From the NCBI GenBank assembly GCA_963924555.1, contig OZ004585.1, positions 1,687,488 through 1,751,487 on the forward strand: a stretch of DNA of 64,000 bases. Direction: 5' to 3'. The DNA comes from Crambe crambe. Lineage: Eukaryota > Porifera > Demospongiae > Poecilosclerida > Crambeidae. The translations under genes and the position numbers were made by a program. The stretch's first letter is position 1. Every line of letters starts with the position of its first letter. The notes beneath the pieces were generated by a model. It was not told the DNA's origin and ran no database searches. It worked only from the letters and a program-made list of their open reading frames with translations. Shown one piece after another: positions 48,819 to 59,931 of the stretch.

Positions 48819-51350
48819 TTGACTGATGAAGAGGCTTCAATATCTTCACTTGGCAGATATAAACTCACAGCAAACAAAGCCTTACTTACCGAATGTTACC
48901 CACTTCCACGAGTTGATGACTTGGTCACAGCTCTGGCAGGTGGTAAATGTTTTACCAAATTAGATATGTCTAATGCATATTTGCAATTGCCAGTGGATGA
49001 GTCATTCAAGGAATATTTGGTTATTAACACTCACAAAGGCCTTTTTCAGTATAACAGATTACCATTTGGTATTTCGTCGGCACCAGCTATTTTCCAACGT
49101 TGCATGGATTCGCTCTTGCAAGGTATTCCTCGAGTATCTGTGTATTTGGATGACATCCTTATTACCGGAAGTACCATGGATGAACATCTGCAGAATCTGG
49201 AAGCAGTCTTGGGACGACTTCATGATGCAGGGTTGCACCTCAACCAAGACAAATGCACATTCATGTAGCCAAAGATTGAATACCTGGGTCATGTTATTGA
49301 TGAACAAGGCAGACATCCTACTGAAGAAAAGATCCAGGCAATTCAAGAAGCTCCTACACCAAAAAACTTAACAGAACTCCGTTCTTTTCTTGGTATCATT
49401 AATTACTACAGTAAATTCCTTCCCAATCTCTCGACACAACTGAACCCTCTACACCGATTGCTCGTGAAAAACAAGAAGTGGTTCTGGGGTGCCGAACAAG
49501 ACCGTGCATTTCAGAAGGCCAAGGAAGCACTCCAATCCAACACTCTCTTGGTGCATTTCGATCCAAGCAAACCGATCATCCTCGCATGTGATGCCTCGCA
49601 ATATGGCATTGGGGCAGTATTGTCCCATGTTATGGAGGATGGAGCAGAGAGACCTATTGCTTACACATCCAGGACTTTAAATCCTGCAGAGAAACGCTAC
49701 TCACAACTCGAGAAGGAAGGATTGGCGATAGTGTCAGGAGTGAAGAAGTTTCACAATTTTCTCTATGGGAGACACTTTACTATCCAGTCTGACCACCAGC
49801 CTCTCTCGTTTTTGTTCGGCGAGACTAAAGGCATACCACAATTGGCCTCAGCTCATATTCAGCGATGGGCGCTGACTCTTTCAACTTATAACTATACTAT
49901 CCGATACAAAGCTGGGAAGTCACTAGGAAATGCAGATGCCCTTAGTCGGCTTCCCCGACCAGTTACAATTGTTGATGACTGCATCCCAGCAGACCTGGAA
50001 CATCTGGTTCATCATCTCTCATCTACCACAATTTGTGCTGCTCAAATTAAAGAATGGACAAGCAAAGATCCGATATTGTCACAAGTGCAAAGATTTCTCT
50101 CATCAGGATGGCCAGCCACAACACTGGGAAAAGATTTCTCACCGTACACTTCCAAAAAGAACGAACTCAGCCTGATGGACGGATGCATATTATGGGGAAA
50201 TCGTGTTGTTGTCCCACTTCCAGGAAGAAAAGGTGTACTAGACGAACTTCACGAAACTCACCCTGGTGCCAGCAGAATGAAAGGCTTAGCACGGAATTAC
50301 ATCTGGTGGCCACACATGGATGCAGAAATTGAAGACATGGTGCGCTGCTGTACAATCTGTCAGGAGTCTCGACCTTCACCGGCTGCCGCACCTCTCCATC
50401 CCTGGGCATGGCCTACTACACCATGGGCACGTCTTCACCTAGATTTCGCAGGGCCATATTTGGGCCATATGTATCTAGTCGTGGTTGATGCCCACTCAAA
50501 GTGGATGGATGTTATTTTGATGACGAGTATTTCCTCAGCAAAGACGATTGAGAAACTCAGAATCGTATTCGCCACACATGGCATTCCACAGAAAGTTGTT
50601 ACCGATAACGGAACATCATTTACAAGCCATGAGTTTAAGGAGTTTATGTCAAAAAATGGCATAATTCACATCACTTCAGCTCCTTACCATCCCTCGACAA
50701 ATGGATTAGCCGAGCGTGCAGTTCAGTCTTTCAAACAAGGTTTGAAAAGAACCTCTGGAGATTCTATTCAAGAAAGATTATCTAAATTTCTTTTTAGTTA
50801 TCGGATTACTCCTCATACTGTCACTGGTGTGTCACCAGCAGAATTGTTAATGGGACGAAGTTTACATTCCAGATTGGATTTACTCTATCCAGGAATCTCT
50901 CAGAAAGTTCAGACACAACAATCCAAACAAAAGCAAGGTCATGATAACACCCGACCTTTGCGTGGTTTCAAAGTTGGTGATCATATCTATGCAGAGAACT
51001 TTACAGATTCGCCACCGAAGTGGTTGCCAGGAACTGTTACCAAAGTCACAGGACCCCTTTCATATGAAGTGGAGTTACAATCTGGCTCAGCAATGCGTAG
51101 ACATGTCGATAGTCTGCAGAGCAGAACTGTATCAGAACAATCTGGAGACACTGAACAAACACTTGATCCCGAAGTTGCTGATGCAGCTGATCCACTTTTC
51201 TTCCCAGACCTGGAACCAGAAGCTCCACTCGTCCCACCTGCAGAACTGCCACCACCAGTACCTAATTTACCACCACCACCACCACCCCCAGTCACTGTTC
51301 GAAGGTCACGTCGTAGCAGGAAACGACCTAACTATTATGGTACAAAGTAA
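48819..51350 (+). pseudogene. Ty3/Gypsy pol, 5'-truncated, one in-frame stop
   Basis: A single frame runs from the reverse transcriptase through integrase. RT: RYKLTANKAL, PLPRVDDLVTALAGG, LDMSNAYLQL, LPFGISSAPAIFQ and the catalytic YLDD (49143-49154). A TAG at 49266-49268 interrupts RT; the frame continues unchanged after it. RNase H: ACDASQYGIGAVLSH, EKEGLAIV, SDHQPLSFL. Integrase: HETHPG with a C-x2-C zinc-binding pair, then HLDFAGP, TDNGTSF and NGLAERA as the DDE core. The C-terminus is Pro-rich and basic. Gag, protease and the start of RT are missing; the sequence upstream of 48815 is unrelated. Non-functional as it stands, but little decayed apart from the stop and truncation. Confidence 0.93.
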
Positions 51351-51366
51351 CTTTAAAAGGGGGGAG

Positions 51367-51541
51367 TGTGGTATAGTAACAGACATCGTAACAGTTATCT
51401 ATTATGTAATCATTTATTGTTATGTAACACCGGTATAATTATTGTTTGTGGTTTATTATCTTTGTATAAAAGCTAGTGCGTGTTCATTTTTAAGCATTGA
51501 GATAGTATTCATGTTTGATAATAAGTTCTATTGAGGTTACA
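51367..51541 (+). mobile_element. 3' LTR of the Ty3/Gypsy element
   Basis: A polypurine tract (AAAAGGGGGGAG) ends immediately before TGTGGTATAGTAAC at 51367, the expected start of a 3' LTR. A TATAAAA lies at about 51464. The end is placed at TTACA, 51541 (about 175 bp), by the TG...CA rule; no 5' LTR is present to confirm it. Confidence 0.6.
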
Positions 51542-52482
51542 TTTGAGATTACTACAGCAGAGAATGGAAAGGTGCAGTGGTGAAGAAGAACCTGAAGAAA
51601 TGAATGGCTGCACTTAGCTAATACCCAAATTTCATAATTATTGGTGTTTTCTTTTTTCAATTAATGTGTGTGGGCATGTGCAATAAGGAGTGATTGGGCA
51701 GTTTTTGTATTGAGAGTACCCTCTCGTGCATGCCTGCTGAGGGTTAATTTGCATTTGCAAGCATAGGACTGAAGAATGTTTTGTTGTCTTGAGGGAGGAG
51801 AGTATGACTGACATGAAGGATGAGTAGCTATCTGTTGTGGATACAGTACTGAGGAGTGAAAAGCATCATTGTAGAGGAGCACAATCATTCAATTTAATAA
51901 TAGTTGTTGAGGTTTGGTTGTCTTACATGAGGGAGGATGGATGAGCATGTGCAGTGCAAATGAGAGCAGAATGAAACATTAAGTTGAATACTATATAGAC
52001 GTTTGGTTGTCTTGTATGAGGGAGGGTGTGGGGAATGAGCAAATAAGAGTAGTAATTTGTGGCACGTGTGCTACCTCCTGTGTGTACATGTTATGATGCT
52101 GGTAGCAGGATTTTGTGCAGCTTAGTATAGAGATCTGCTGTTTGAGTACGTGATGATCGTGAGATTATATCTAAGTTATTATGAATGATTTGAGTTCTGC
52201 AAATATAAAGCAATAGGGTTAAATGAAGCCTAGCTATAGCAGCTTTATGCTTGCCTTGAGTTCTTGTTGAGGATTTCTGCAAGTATTGAGATGCAAATGA
52301 AATGTTTTATAGTGTTAGAGTGCATGACTTACTTTTTACCTCCCATGGTAATGAAAGTGTACTGGAAAAGAGAAGTAACTATTTTTATATTACGATTTCC
52401 ATTGTACATGTTTGGGTCTGGAATTATAGATTATGGTGATGCATGTTATGTGTTGGTGGAAAATAGTTAAGTATGTACTCAC
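51542..52482. other. No gene; diverged GAGGGAGG repeats
   Basis: Phrases such as TTGTCTT(G/A)CATGAGGGAGGA occur at about 51785, 51922 and 52010, and resemble 3779-3800, so this is a decayed repeat. No supported coding sequence. Confidence 0.45.
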
Positions 52483-53191
52483 ACGGGAACGGGCAGAACC
52501 ATTGACGTCCCCTCCCCCTCCGCCTGGCCCTGGCCCTACCCCTCCATGCACCTTCTGGGTGAGGGTGGGAAGCTGGAGATGGCACTGGATGATGCAATTG
52601 TAAGATCATGAAATGTGTTATCTTCCTTACCTTCTGGGAGGGGGCGCGCAGCTGGAGGTGGCACTGGATGATGTAATTGTAAGATCATGAAATGTGCTAT
52701 CTATAGTGCTTACCTTCTGGGAGGGGGCGTGCGGCTGGAGGTGGTACTGGATGATGTAATTGTAAGAGCAGTGAATGTGATAATTCTACATACATGTAGT
52801 TGCTTACCTTCTGGGATGGGGTGCACAGCTGGAGGTGGCACTGGATGATGTAAGATGTAATTGTGAGAGTGGAGAAATTTCCATAGTTGCTTACCTTCTG
52901 GGAGGGGGTGGCGTGCGGGTGGAGGTGGCACTGGATGATGTAATTGTAAGAGCAGTGAATGTGATAATTCTACATACATGTAGTTGCTCACCTTCTGGGA
53001 TGGGGCGCACAGCTGGAGGTGGGACTGGATGATGTAATTGTGAGAGTGGAGAAATTTCCATAGTTGCTTACCTTCTGGGAGGGGGTGCGCGGCTGGAGGT
53101 GGCACTGGATGATGTAATTGTAAGAGTAATGAATGAAAATGCGTTATCTATAGTTCCTTACCTTCTGGGAGGGGGTGTGCAGCTGGAGGCA
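52483..53191 (-). CDS. Tandem array of eight in-phase mini-exons, proline-rich repeat protein (partial)
   Basis: Minus-strand exons, in reading order: 53191-53162 (30 nt), 53104-53072 (33), 53024-52992 (33), 52930-52895 (36), 52840-52808 (33), 52746-52714 (33), 52663-52631 (33) and 52584-52483 (102). Each is preceded by a CAG acceptor (usually TCATCCAG) and followed by AAG|GTAAG or AAG|GTGAG; the last donor is CCCGT|GTGAGTAC. Introns are 46-61 nt. All exons are multiples of 3 and share phase, so any subset splices in frame. Each 33-nt exon encodes V-P-P-P-A-x-H-P-x-P-E. In the last exon the internal donor is lost and it reads on into an Arg-rich segment ending GRQWFCPFP. Exons 5' and 3' to the array were not identified. 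Confidence 0.6.
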
Positions 53192-53194
53192 CTG

Positions 53195-53752
53195 GCATGG
53201 TGAAGTGAGCAAACTGCACAGAGCTAAGTACTGATTATGTGTAGGATGAGAATCTGTACTGAGGAATGACTGAAACACAAGAAATAGCTAGCTGAAGTAT
53301 AGATATCAAAGCTGAACAGCTCTAGCTAGCGCGCACCTATGTGGCCCCGCCCTTAAAATGGCGAAGAAAGATTAGCTAGTGTTCCATAATCACTGAATTG
53401 TGAAATGGAAAACTAATAGCCTCTAGGTGCCGCTCTAACAGATGGCCCGAACAGAATTCTGATGACTATAGCCAGTTAGTCAGTACGCCGATCTGATTAT
53501 TATTATTATTATTATGTTGAAAACTAGAACAAAAGTCAATTTTTGAAATCGTTTTTTGTTAATGTTATAGAATGAATTTTAGATTATTATACATTGTCCT
53601 GTCTTCTGTGTAGATGTAGGGATAGGGCCATGACTTGTGAGAATCTGTAGAGTAAGGGTAGAAGAGAAAGAAGAGTTTTTAGTTTATACTGTCCTATGGA
53701 CTTTGACCTGCCATCCCTACTTAGAGAGTGCTACCGCACTCGCACTCTCTGA
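53195..53752 (-). repeat. Reverse beta (partial, 53195-53515) and reverse alpha (53516-53752)
   Basis: CATGGTGAAGTGAGC, CTCTAGGTGCCGCTCTAACAG and the TTA microsatellite mark a shortened reverse beta; the following segment is a diverged reverse alpha that ends in the duplicated hairpin arm GCACTCGCACTCTCTGA. This is the only alpha/beta block in the middle of the window and lies directly upstream of the mini-exon array. Confidence 0.7.
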
Positions 53753-55240
53753 TTATCCTGACTTACTCTACTTCCGGTGCCTAGGGTTTACCGATTTTGT
53801 TCTGTTACATAGCTACCTGTTACAGAATGCTTACAAGTTGTAGGTTTTTCGCTGTGTAAGTAGTGATACCGGGCTATTTTTAAAAATACTATGAAACTAT
53901 AAATTCATTTCTTAAAAATATTAAGCTCTTTTTCCTCAGCCAGATAAATTTTATCCGATAAAAATCCATCCAGTAGAAGCAGAGATACGTAACATTTTAC
54001 AATTGAAATTGTACAGGAAAATTTTACTTTCTTTTAATTAAGAAAACGGCACCTTTCCAAAGTAGGTTAAAGGTCATTATGGCTAATAGTACTGCAATCT
54101 TTTGCTCGTATCTTAGGATCTACTAGATGGATTTTTTTCAAACAAAGTTCATATGGAAGAGTAAGAAAATGACTATAGAACTAAGGGTAAATTTAAAAAA
54201 AATAGGCCATGTAGTCTGGATAACACCAGACTAGTAGGAACTGTTGTACAATTGTTGTCCTAGAGTCTGTCTCTATTTTGAATGTACACAACATTAACAA
54301 AGTTAGGAACTTCAGTAGACCTACCCTCCCCATGTAAAACTTGTTTTTGATTGCTCATTTCAAATTTACTGTATTACGGCTTTGCTATATTTTAGAATTT
54401 GTGGCATTAAGTCTGCAATTTATGCTGCCAAGCTTTGCAGTGGACAGTGATTGATGTTCAAAGTCATGTACAGGATCTGGGAGCTTTGCTGTTATTAAGG
54501 AACAGACTGCAGCATTACTCCACAGCCAGAACTGATTTATGTTGTTCAGAGATTGATTCAGAATTCAAGCATTTTTCATCACTTTTATTTTACATTAAAA
54601 TATGTACTATGGGGGTGAGGGGGGTTAGGCTATTCACCTGAGGCAGCACAGATTCAAATTAAGTGGGAAAGGGTTGAGGTCATGAACTTTGACCCATCAG
54701 TTATATAAGTTGAATGCCTTATCCTTCTTGCGTGCCTTCTTTTCCGCTTGATACAAGAAGTTATCCAAGGTACCAGGATTAGTTTTTGATGCAGTTTCCA
54801 AAAAATATGGTTTCATGACCTGTTCAAGTGTTATATCATAAGAAAATCGAAATTTAAATATGTTTTTGAACATCAAATCTAAATTTAGCACTCTATCTAA
54901 AAGAAACTGTCACAGTTAGATTCTCTAGAATATTAGGATTCTGTTGATATGTTTTTTTCCTGGATATCTTTGGATCTGGACCTTCGCAGCCAGGTTATAT
55001 CTTGGTCACTTTTGGTGCCGTCCTGCAGTATTAATTTTACGTATAAAAAATTGACCCCGCCCACCATAGCATCCGGTATCACTAGTGTAAGGGAGGGAAA
55101 TCACCTGGAAAATCACCTGGGAAATTACCACACCAATACACAGCAGCAATATAAACCATACAGCTGTGGACTAACCTATACATACAGTATTGGATATGTA
55201 AAGTCAGCTTAGACTTGATGATAATTTTGCAAGCATTACT
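53753..55240. other. No supported gene; 5' module of gene F at the end
   Basis: 53766-53860 repeats 41027-41117 (CTTCCGGTGCCTAGGGTTTACC...). A 64-codon minus frame at 54697-54891 is Lys-rich with no recognised motif. At 55083-55160 lies a partial 5' module (GGGAGGGAAATCACCTGG...CAGCAATATAAACCATACAGC), which also precedes copy E at about 42604-42625, so this is a plausible promoter or 5' UTR for the A/E/F genes. Confidence 0.45.
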
Positions 55241-57954
55241 ATGAGTAACTACTTCATTCTTCTTCTTCTAGTGGTTATCATATCTCAAAGTCTCCCATCA
55301 AGTTGTGCTCCAAGTTATAACAGCAATGATGCAGAAAGGACCATAACTGAAGATAACACTACAAGTTACAATGTTGCAGACCAGCAGGAACTCAAGAAAT
55401 TACTGATCGATGGAATCTTCAAGAATGAAAGTAACATAGCTGTGATAAGGAAGACCTTTAGACCAAACACCAACAAGATCTGTATCCCGATTTCTTATGA
55501 AGTTAATTACAGAATAAATGGAACTTCCAATGATGCTTATTGCAGTGATGCAAACTATACTTTCTCATTCATCTGGACTCGTTATAACCCTAATGAAAAA
55601 TCAATGAAGATTATAGTCACCTTGGTATTTATATCATCTATTACACCTGTACCTGGCTTTGACTGGGATAGTGTTTGTAGCATCGAAGTTCCTGATAAAA
55701 CTCTCAATATAGATCTGCGTACTCATACATGTGTGGCAAACAACACTATAAGTCATGCATTGGGCACCATCACCACCATGGTAAGTAGAAATCCATATCA
55801 AAGACCTGCAGCAAAACAGCTGCTTATGCCATGGAGCACATCCATGAGTACTGAACTAGTTGGTCATCAGGTTTGGGGGAATTTGTACACAACTTCATGA
55901 GTTGTTGATTTGATAGTGGCTTTCAATGGAGCCTCATAATAAGGGTGCTTTTGAGGCTGGCAGCTATGCAATCATATATCCCACCTAATACATTTACTCC
56001 CATAGAGAAAGTGCTCTTACTGTCATAAATTCCCTCCCTTAGGGTAAAGTGGATTTATGACTCATAAACGCATTGTTCCCCAGGCTATGAATAACAACAG
56101 TTTTAGGTTTTCTGAAGCTGACTGTTGGAAGAAGTTGATAATGAAGATAAATCAACAGATAACACTATTACTAAAGAGTCTATTTCTGTCTCTGGGTTGA
56201 TTGTTGGAAAATGAAGAAGTCATCTGGTATTGGGTCACAAGGAAATTTCATATTTTCTTGCAATTTTCAACTGGAAGAAATTATTGTCTAAGGCCCATTT
56301 GGCAGTATTTTTTGGCGTCATACGTACCTTCTGCTAGCTCAGCTAGTTCACTGTCGCTAGCAAACACAAAACGTGGGTGGAGGAACTCGTTAATTGCTGG
56401 GTGTGGTTGGCATGGGAGGAGTTCGAGTTTAGCCTCGTAGTCGTCCCAGAGGAGGTCCGACACCTGGGTCTCAATTCAATTCAATACTCACCAAAATGTA
56501 CTGTTATGTTTATGATAATTAGATGTGATTGAAGGCAAGAACTTGCTATCAATGTTTAATTTTTGTCCACACACTTGCAGATGCCTATATATGGTCTAAA
56601 CAATGGGACGCCATCATCCAGTGGTGATAAAGATATGACAGTTGGATATGCCACTAGTGAAAGACAGCCTCTAGACTCACTGATATTGAATGCACTAATC
56701 GCATTCAACCTTCTAACTACCATGGGTATTAGCAATACAGTATTAATTAAAATACAAGAAGCTATCAAACCGAGTGAAACTACCAAACCAAAGCTGTATT
56801 ATCACTATTGGTCTGCAGTGGCACTCACTATTATAGCAGCTATGTATATTACATTCGTTGAAAGGACAGCCGTATTAGTGATAACCTGGTTACTTGGTTT
56901 TATGACAGCTTTTTTGTTTCTAAAAATACTGACTGTACCACTGACAATATTAATTCCAACGAACCCATGCAAATTCATATGGACATTACTACTAACAATG
57001 ATTGGGTTGTCATTCACACTCGCACTTATCTTCTATCTCGTCTATGCCCTGCCAACGATAATCCTCATGTATCATCTTGATCCAATTCGCACACTAATTA
57101 AAGTCCCTTTCATCATTGGAGCAGTATCAGTTATTATTGTACTGGGATCAGTAGTTCTACACCAGTTGGAGAAAGTCATTGTCCTGTATGTGGTCATGGG
57201 ATGCAATTGCTCATCAGGTTCACACACCCCTGAATCTAATGAGAGTGAACAACCACTGGAACAGAGTCATTGTTGCAGGATACAATTCTGTCGTTTCAAA
57301 TATAATAACATCATCAAACAAATCATGTTGGAAAAACAGTACGACATTAAATATTATGAAAAGTCTGGAGTGATGCTGGGTAAACAGCAGTTGTTTTTTT
57401 TAAAATTTAATTTTTTTTTTGACTTCACAGAATTGCTTGCTTCAGTCACAGCATTGGTCATCTTTGCCTATGGAGTATTTGCTCTAGCGGATATTGTGTT
57501 TCAAGAGTCAAGTAACATAGATGCAACTGTTAATAATGTCCTATTAGCTCTGATACCAACTGCTATTGTTTATGCTGGAGCCTGGTTAGGGAGAGGGGTA
57601 ATCTTCGATTTAAAAGAAGATTTGAAATTGAATAGCAAAGAAAGTGAACAGGAGAGGATGATCAAAGCTCTGAAGGATTTAACAGAACAGATGAAGAAAA
57701 ATATGAGGCATGAAGGGTCAAGTAATGATGCTGAGAGAGGAGAAGGAGGGGAAGGAGGAGAAACAAGAGGAGAAGAAAGAAGGGAAGGAGGAGGAGAAGA
57801 AGAAACAAGAAGAGAAGAAGGAGGAGAAACAAGAAGAGAAGAAAGAAGAGAAGGAGGAGGTGAGGAAGGAATGAGAGAAGACAGCAGCACAATGGTGGAC
57901 CTAACAAACATGCCCCTGCTTAAACCAGCTCCATCCTATGGGACCATTAACTAA
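55241..57954 (+). CDS. Membrane protein family, copy F (intact, chimeric)
   Basis: Exons 55241-55780 and 56581-57954 (800-nt intron with the same insertion as copy B) join in phase 0 to give about 637 residues: signal peptide to about SSCAPS, a Cys-containing glycosylated ectodomain, about seven membrane segments, a charged helix (LKDLTEQMKKNMRH) and an Arg/Glu/Gly tail of GEERREGGGEE-like repeats ending DLTNMPLLKPAPSYGTIN. The stop codon overlaps AATAAA at 57953. The first 65 residues and the 5' flank resemble copy A (TITEDNTTSYNVADQQELKK), while everything after about RKTFRPN is nearly identical to copy B. It is therefore a recombinant of two family members, with the break near 55440. Function unknown; probably a surface receptor or transporter-like protein (inference). 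Confidence 0.88.
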
Positions 57955-58347
57955 TAAACTTGAAACTTGAAATAATACTTTACTAGCTATAATTACAGAG
58001 TTAGTTATAGTGTTCTAGTTCATGTGGTATTGATAGTTCATTTTGATTTGTGTTCACAGGTTATTTTGTGCACAATAAATAGTTGTGATTAATAATAATT
58101 GTCAGAGTGTTGAGTTGAGCTGAGTTAATCAGTGCATTGCAGAACTAACTCAATATAGCAATATTGAATGATGTGAATGTACACACACTGTGTAAAACAG
58201 CCTTTTTAGAGTTGCCCAGAATGGAACTCAGATAACCCAAAATGGAGAGATGTGTATTAATAACATGTCTCAGACATTGTATAAGTAGCTATCGTATTAG
58301 ATTACAGAACCAAAGGATAGCATTGTGTCAAAATCATCCTAGCATCT

Positions 58348-58928
58348 ATGAAGAGGCTAATAAGCTTTGTTCTTCATCTGGTGATCATCCTTTCTCAAAG
58401 TCTCCCATCAAGTAATGCTCAAAGTTGGAACAGCAATGATGTAGAAAAGACCAAAGATGACCCTACTGTAGACCAACAGCAACTCCAGAAATTACTGATT
58501 GACGGAATCTTCAAGAATGAAAGTAACATAGCTGTGCTAAGGAAGACCTTTAGACCAAACACCAACAAGATCTGTATCCCAATTTCTTATGAAGTTAATT
58601 ACAGAACTAATGAAAGTTTGAATGATACTTATTGAAGTAATACTTTCTCATTCAACTGGACTCGTTATGACCCTAACGAAAAATTAATGAAGATCATAGC
58701 CACCTTGGTATCAACATCATCACAAAGCATGAAGGTACACATAAGAGTCAAATGAAGACATTGAGAGAGGAGGAGGAGGAGAAACAGGTGGAGAAGAAAG
58801 AAGGGAAGGAAGAGAAGAAGGAGGAAGGAGGGAAGACAGCAGCACAATGGTGGATCCTGCACACGTACCCCTGCTTGAAATCCATCCAGCTCTATCCTAT
58901 GGGACCACAAGAACTTGAAATAATTCAC
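58348..58928 (+). pseudogene. Membrane protein family, copy G (truncated, duplicate of C)
   Basis: Same signal peptide, same nonsense codon after NESLNDTY (58633-58635), and same fusion of mid-exon 1 to the charged tail as copy C. It differs by an 8-bp segment retained here (AATACTTTC) and small indels in the tail. The upstream flank (57961-58347) also matches that of copy C. Confidence 0.8.
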
Positions 58929-59033
58929 TAGCTGCCATAGTAACTAATTTTTATGGTAGTGTGACGATATTTTGTTTTTATACTTCTTTTTGTAACCACC
59001 AATTATTTCTGTATAATGGTTAGCTGGCTACTA

Positions 59034-59096
59034 GGCTGTGTGTGTGTGTGTGTGTGTGCATGCGTGTGTGTGTGTGCGTGCGTGCGTGTGCGTGTG
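59034..59096 (+). repeat. GT-rich microsatellite
   Basis: GTGTGTGTGTGCATGCGTGTG-type tract, an expanded version of the one at 22323-22360 in the duplicated segment. Confidence 0.85.
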
Positions 59097-59243
59097 GTCA
59101 CGCTGTGTGATGGTCTTCCTATCTCATTCCATATTGTTCCTAGGGAAATGCAAAGCATTGTGAGGTGAGCGTGCATGCTCAGTTTACCCAAGGTCATCAC
59201 AGAAATAAACTACAATGTTAGGATGTACGTACGATGATATATA

Positions 59244-59931
59244 TCAGAGAGTGCGCTAGCACTCTCTAAGTAGGGATGGCGGGTCAAAGGTCATAAGACT
59301 GTATAAACTAAAAACTCTTCTTTCTCTTCTACCCTTACTCTACAGGTTCTCAGAAGGCTACAGTGAATTATTACATCTACAAAGAAGAGAGGAGAATGTT
59401 CAAAAACCAAAAATTCATTCGCTAACATGAGAAAAAAACGATGTCTAAAATTGACTTTTGTTCAATTTCTTTATCGAGAGTGCGTTAGCACTCTCTAAGT
59501 AGGGATGGCGGGTCAAAGGTCATAAGACTGTATAAACTAAAACTCTTCTTTCTCTTCTATCCTTACTCTATAGGTTCTCAGAAGGCTACAGTGAATTATT
59601 ACATCTACAAAGAAGAGAGGAGAATGTTCAAAAACCAAAAATTCATTCGCTAACATAAGAAAAAAGCGAGTTCTAAAATTGACTTTTGTTCTTTTTCTTT
59701 ATCAGAGAGTGCGCTAGCACTCTCTAAGTAGGGATGGCGGGTCAAAGGTCATAAGACTGTATAAACTAAAAACTCTTCTTTCTCTTCTACCCTTGCTCTA
59801 CAGGTTCTCAGAAGGCTACAGTGAGATACTACTTCTACAAAGAAGAGAGGAGAGTGTTCAAAAACCAAAAATTCATTCGCTAACATAAGAAAAAAACGAG
59901 TTCTAAAATTGACTTTTGTTCTGTTTCTTTA
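59244..59931 (+). repeat. Alpha repeat, three tandem copies
   Basis: Copies at 59244-59473, 59474-59701 and 59702-59931. The first two are of the GAATTATTACATC subtype, the third of the GAGATACTACTTC subtype. In the second copy the hairpin reads CGAGAGTGCGTTAGCACTCTCT, a pairing-weakening change. The block starts where the B-C/F-G duplication ends. Confidence 0.85.
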
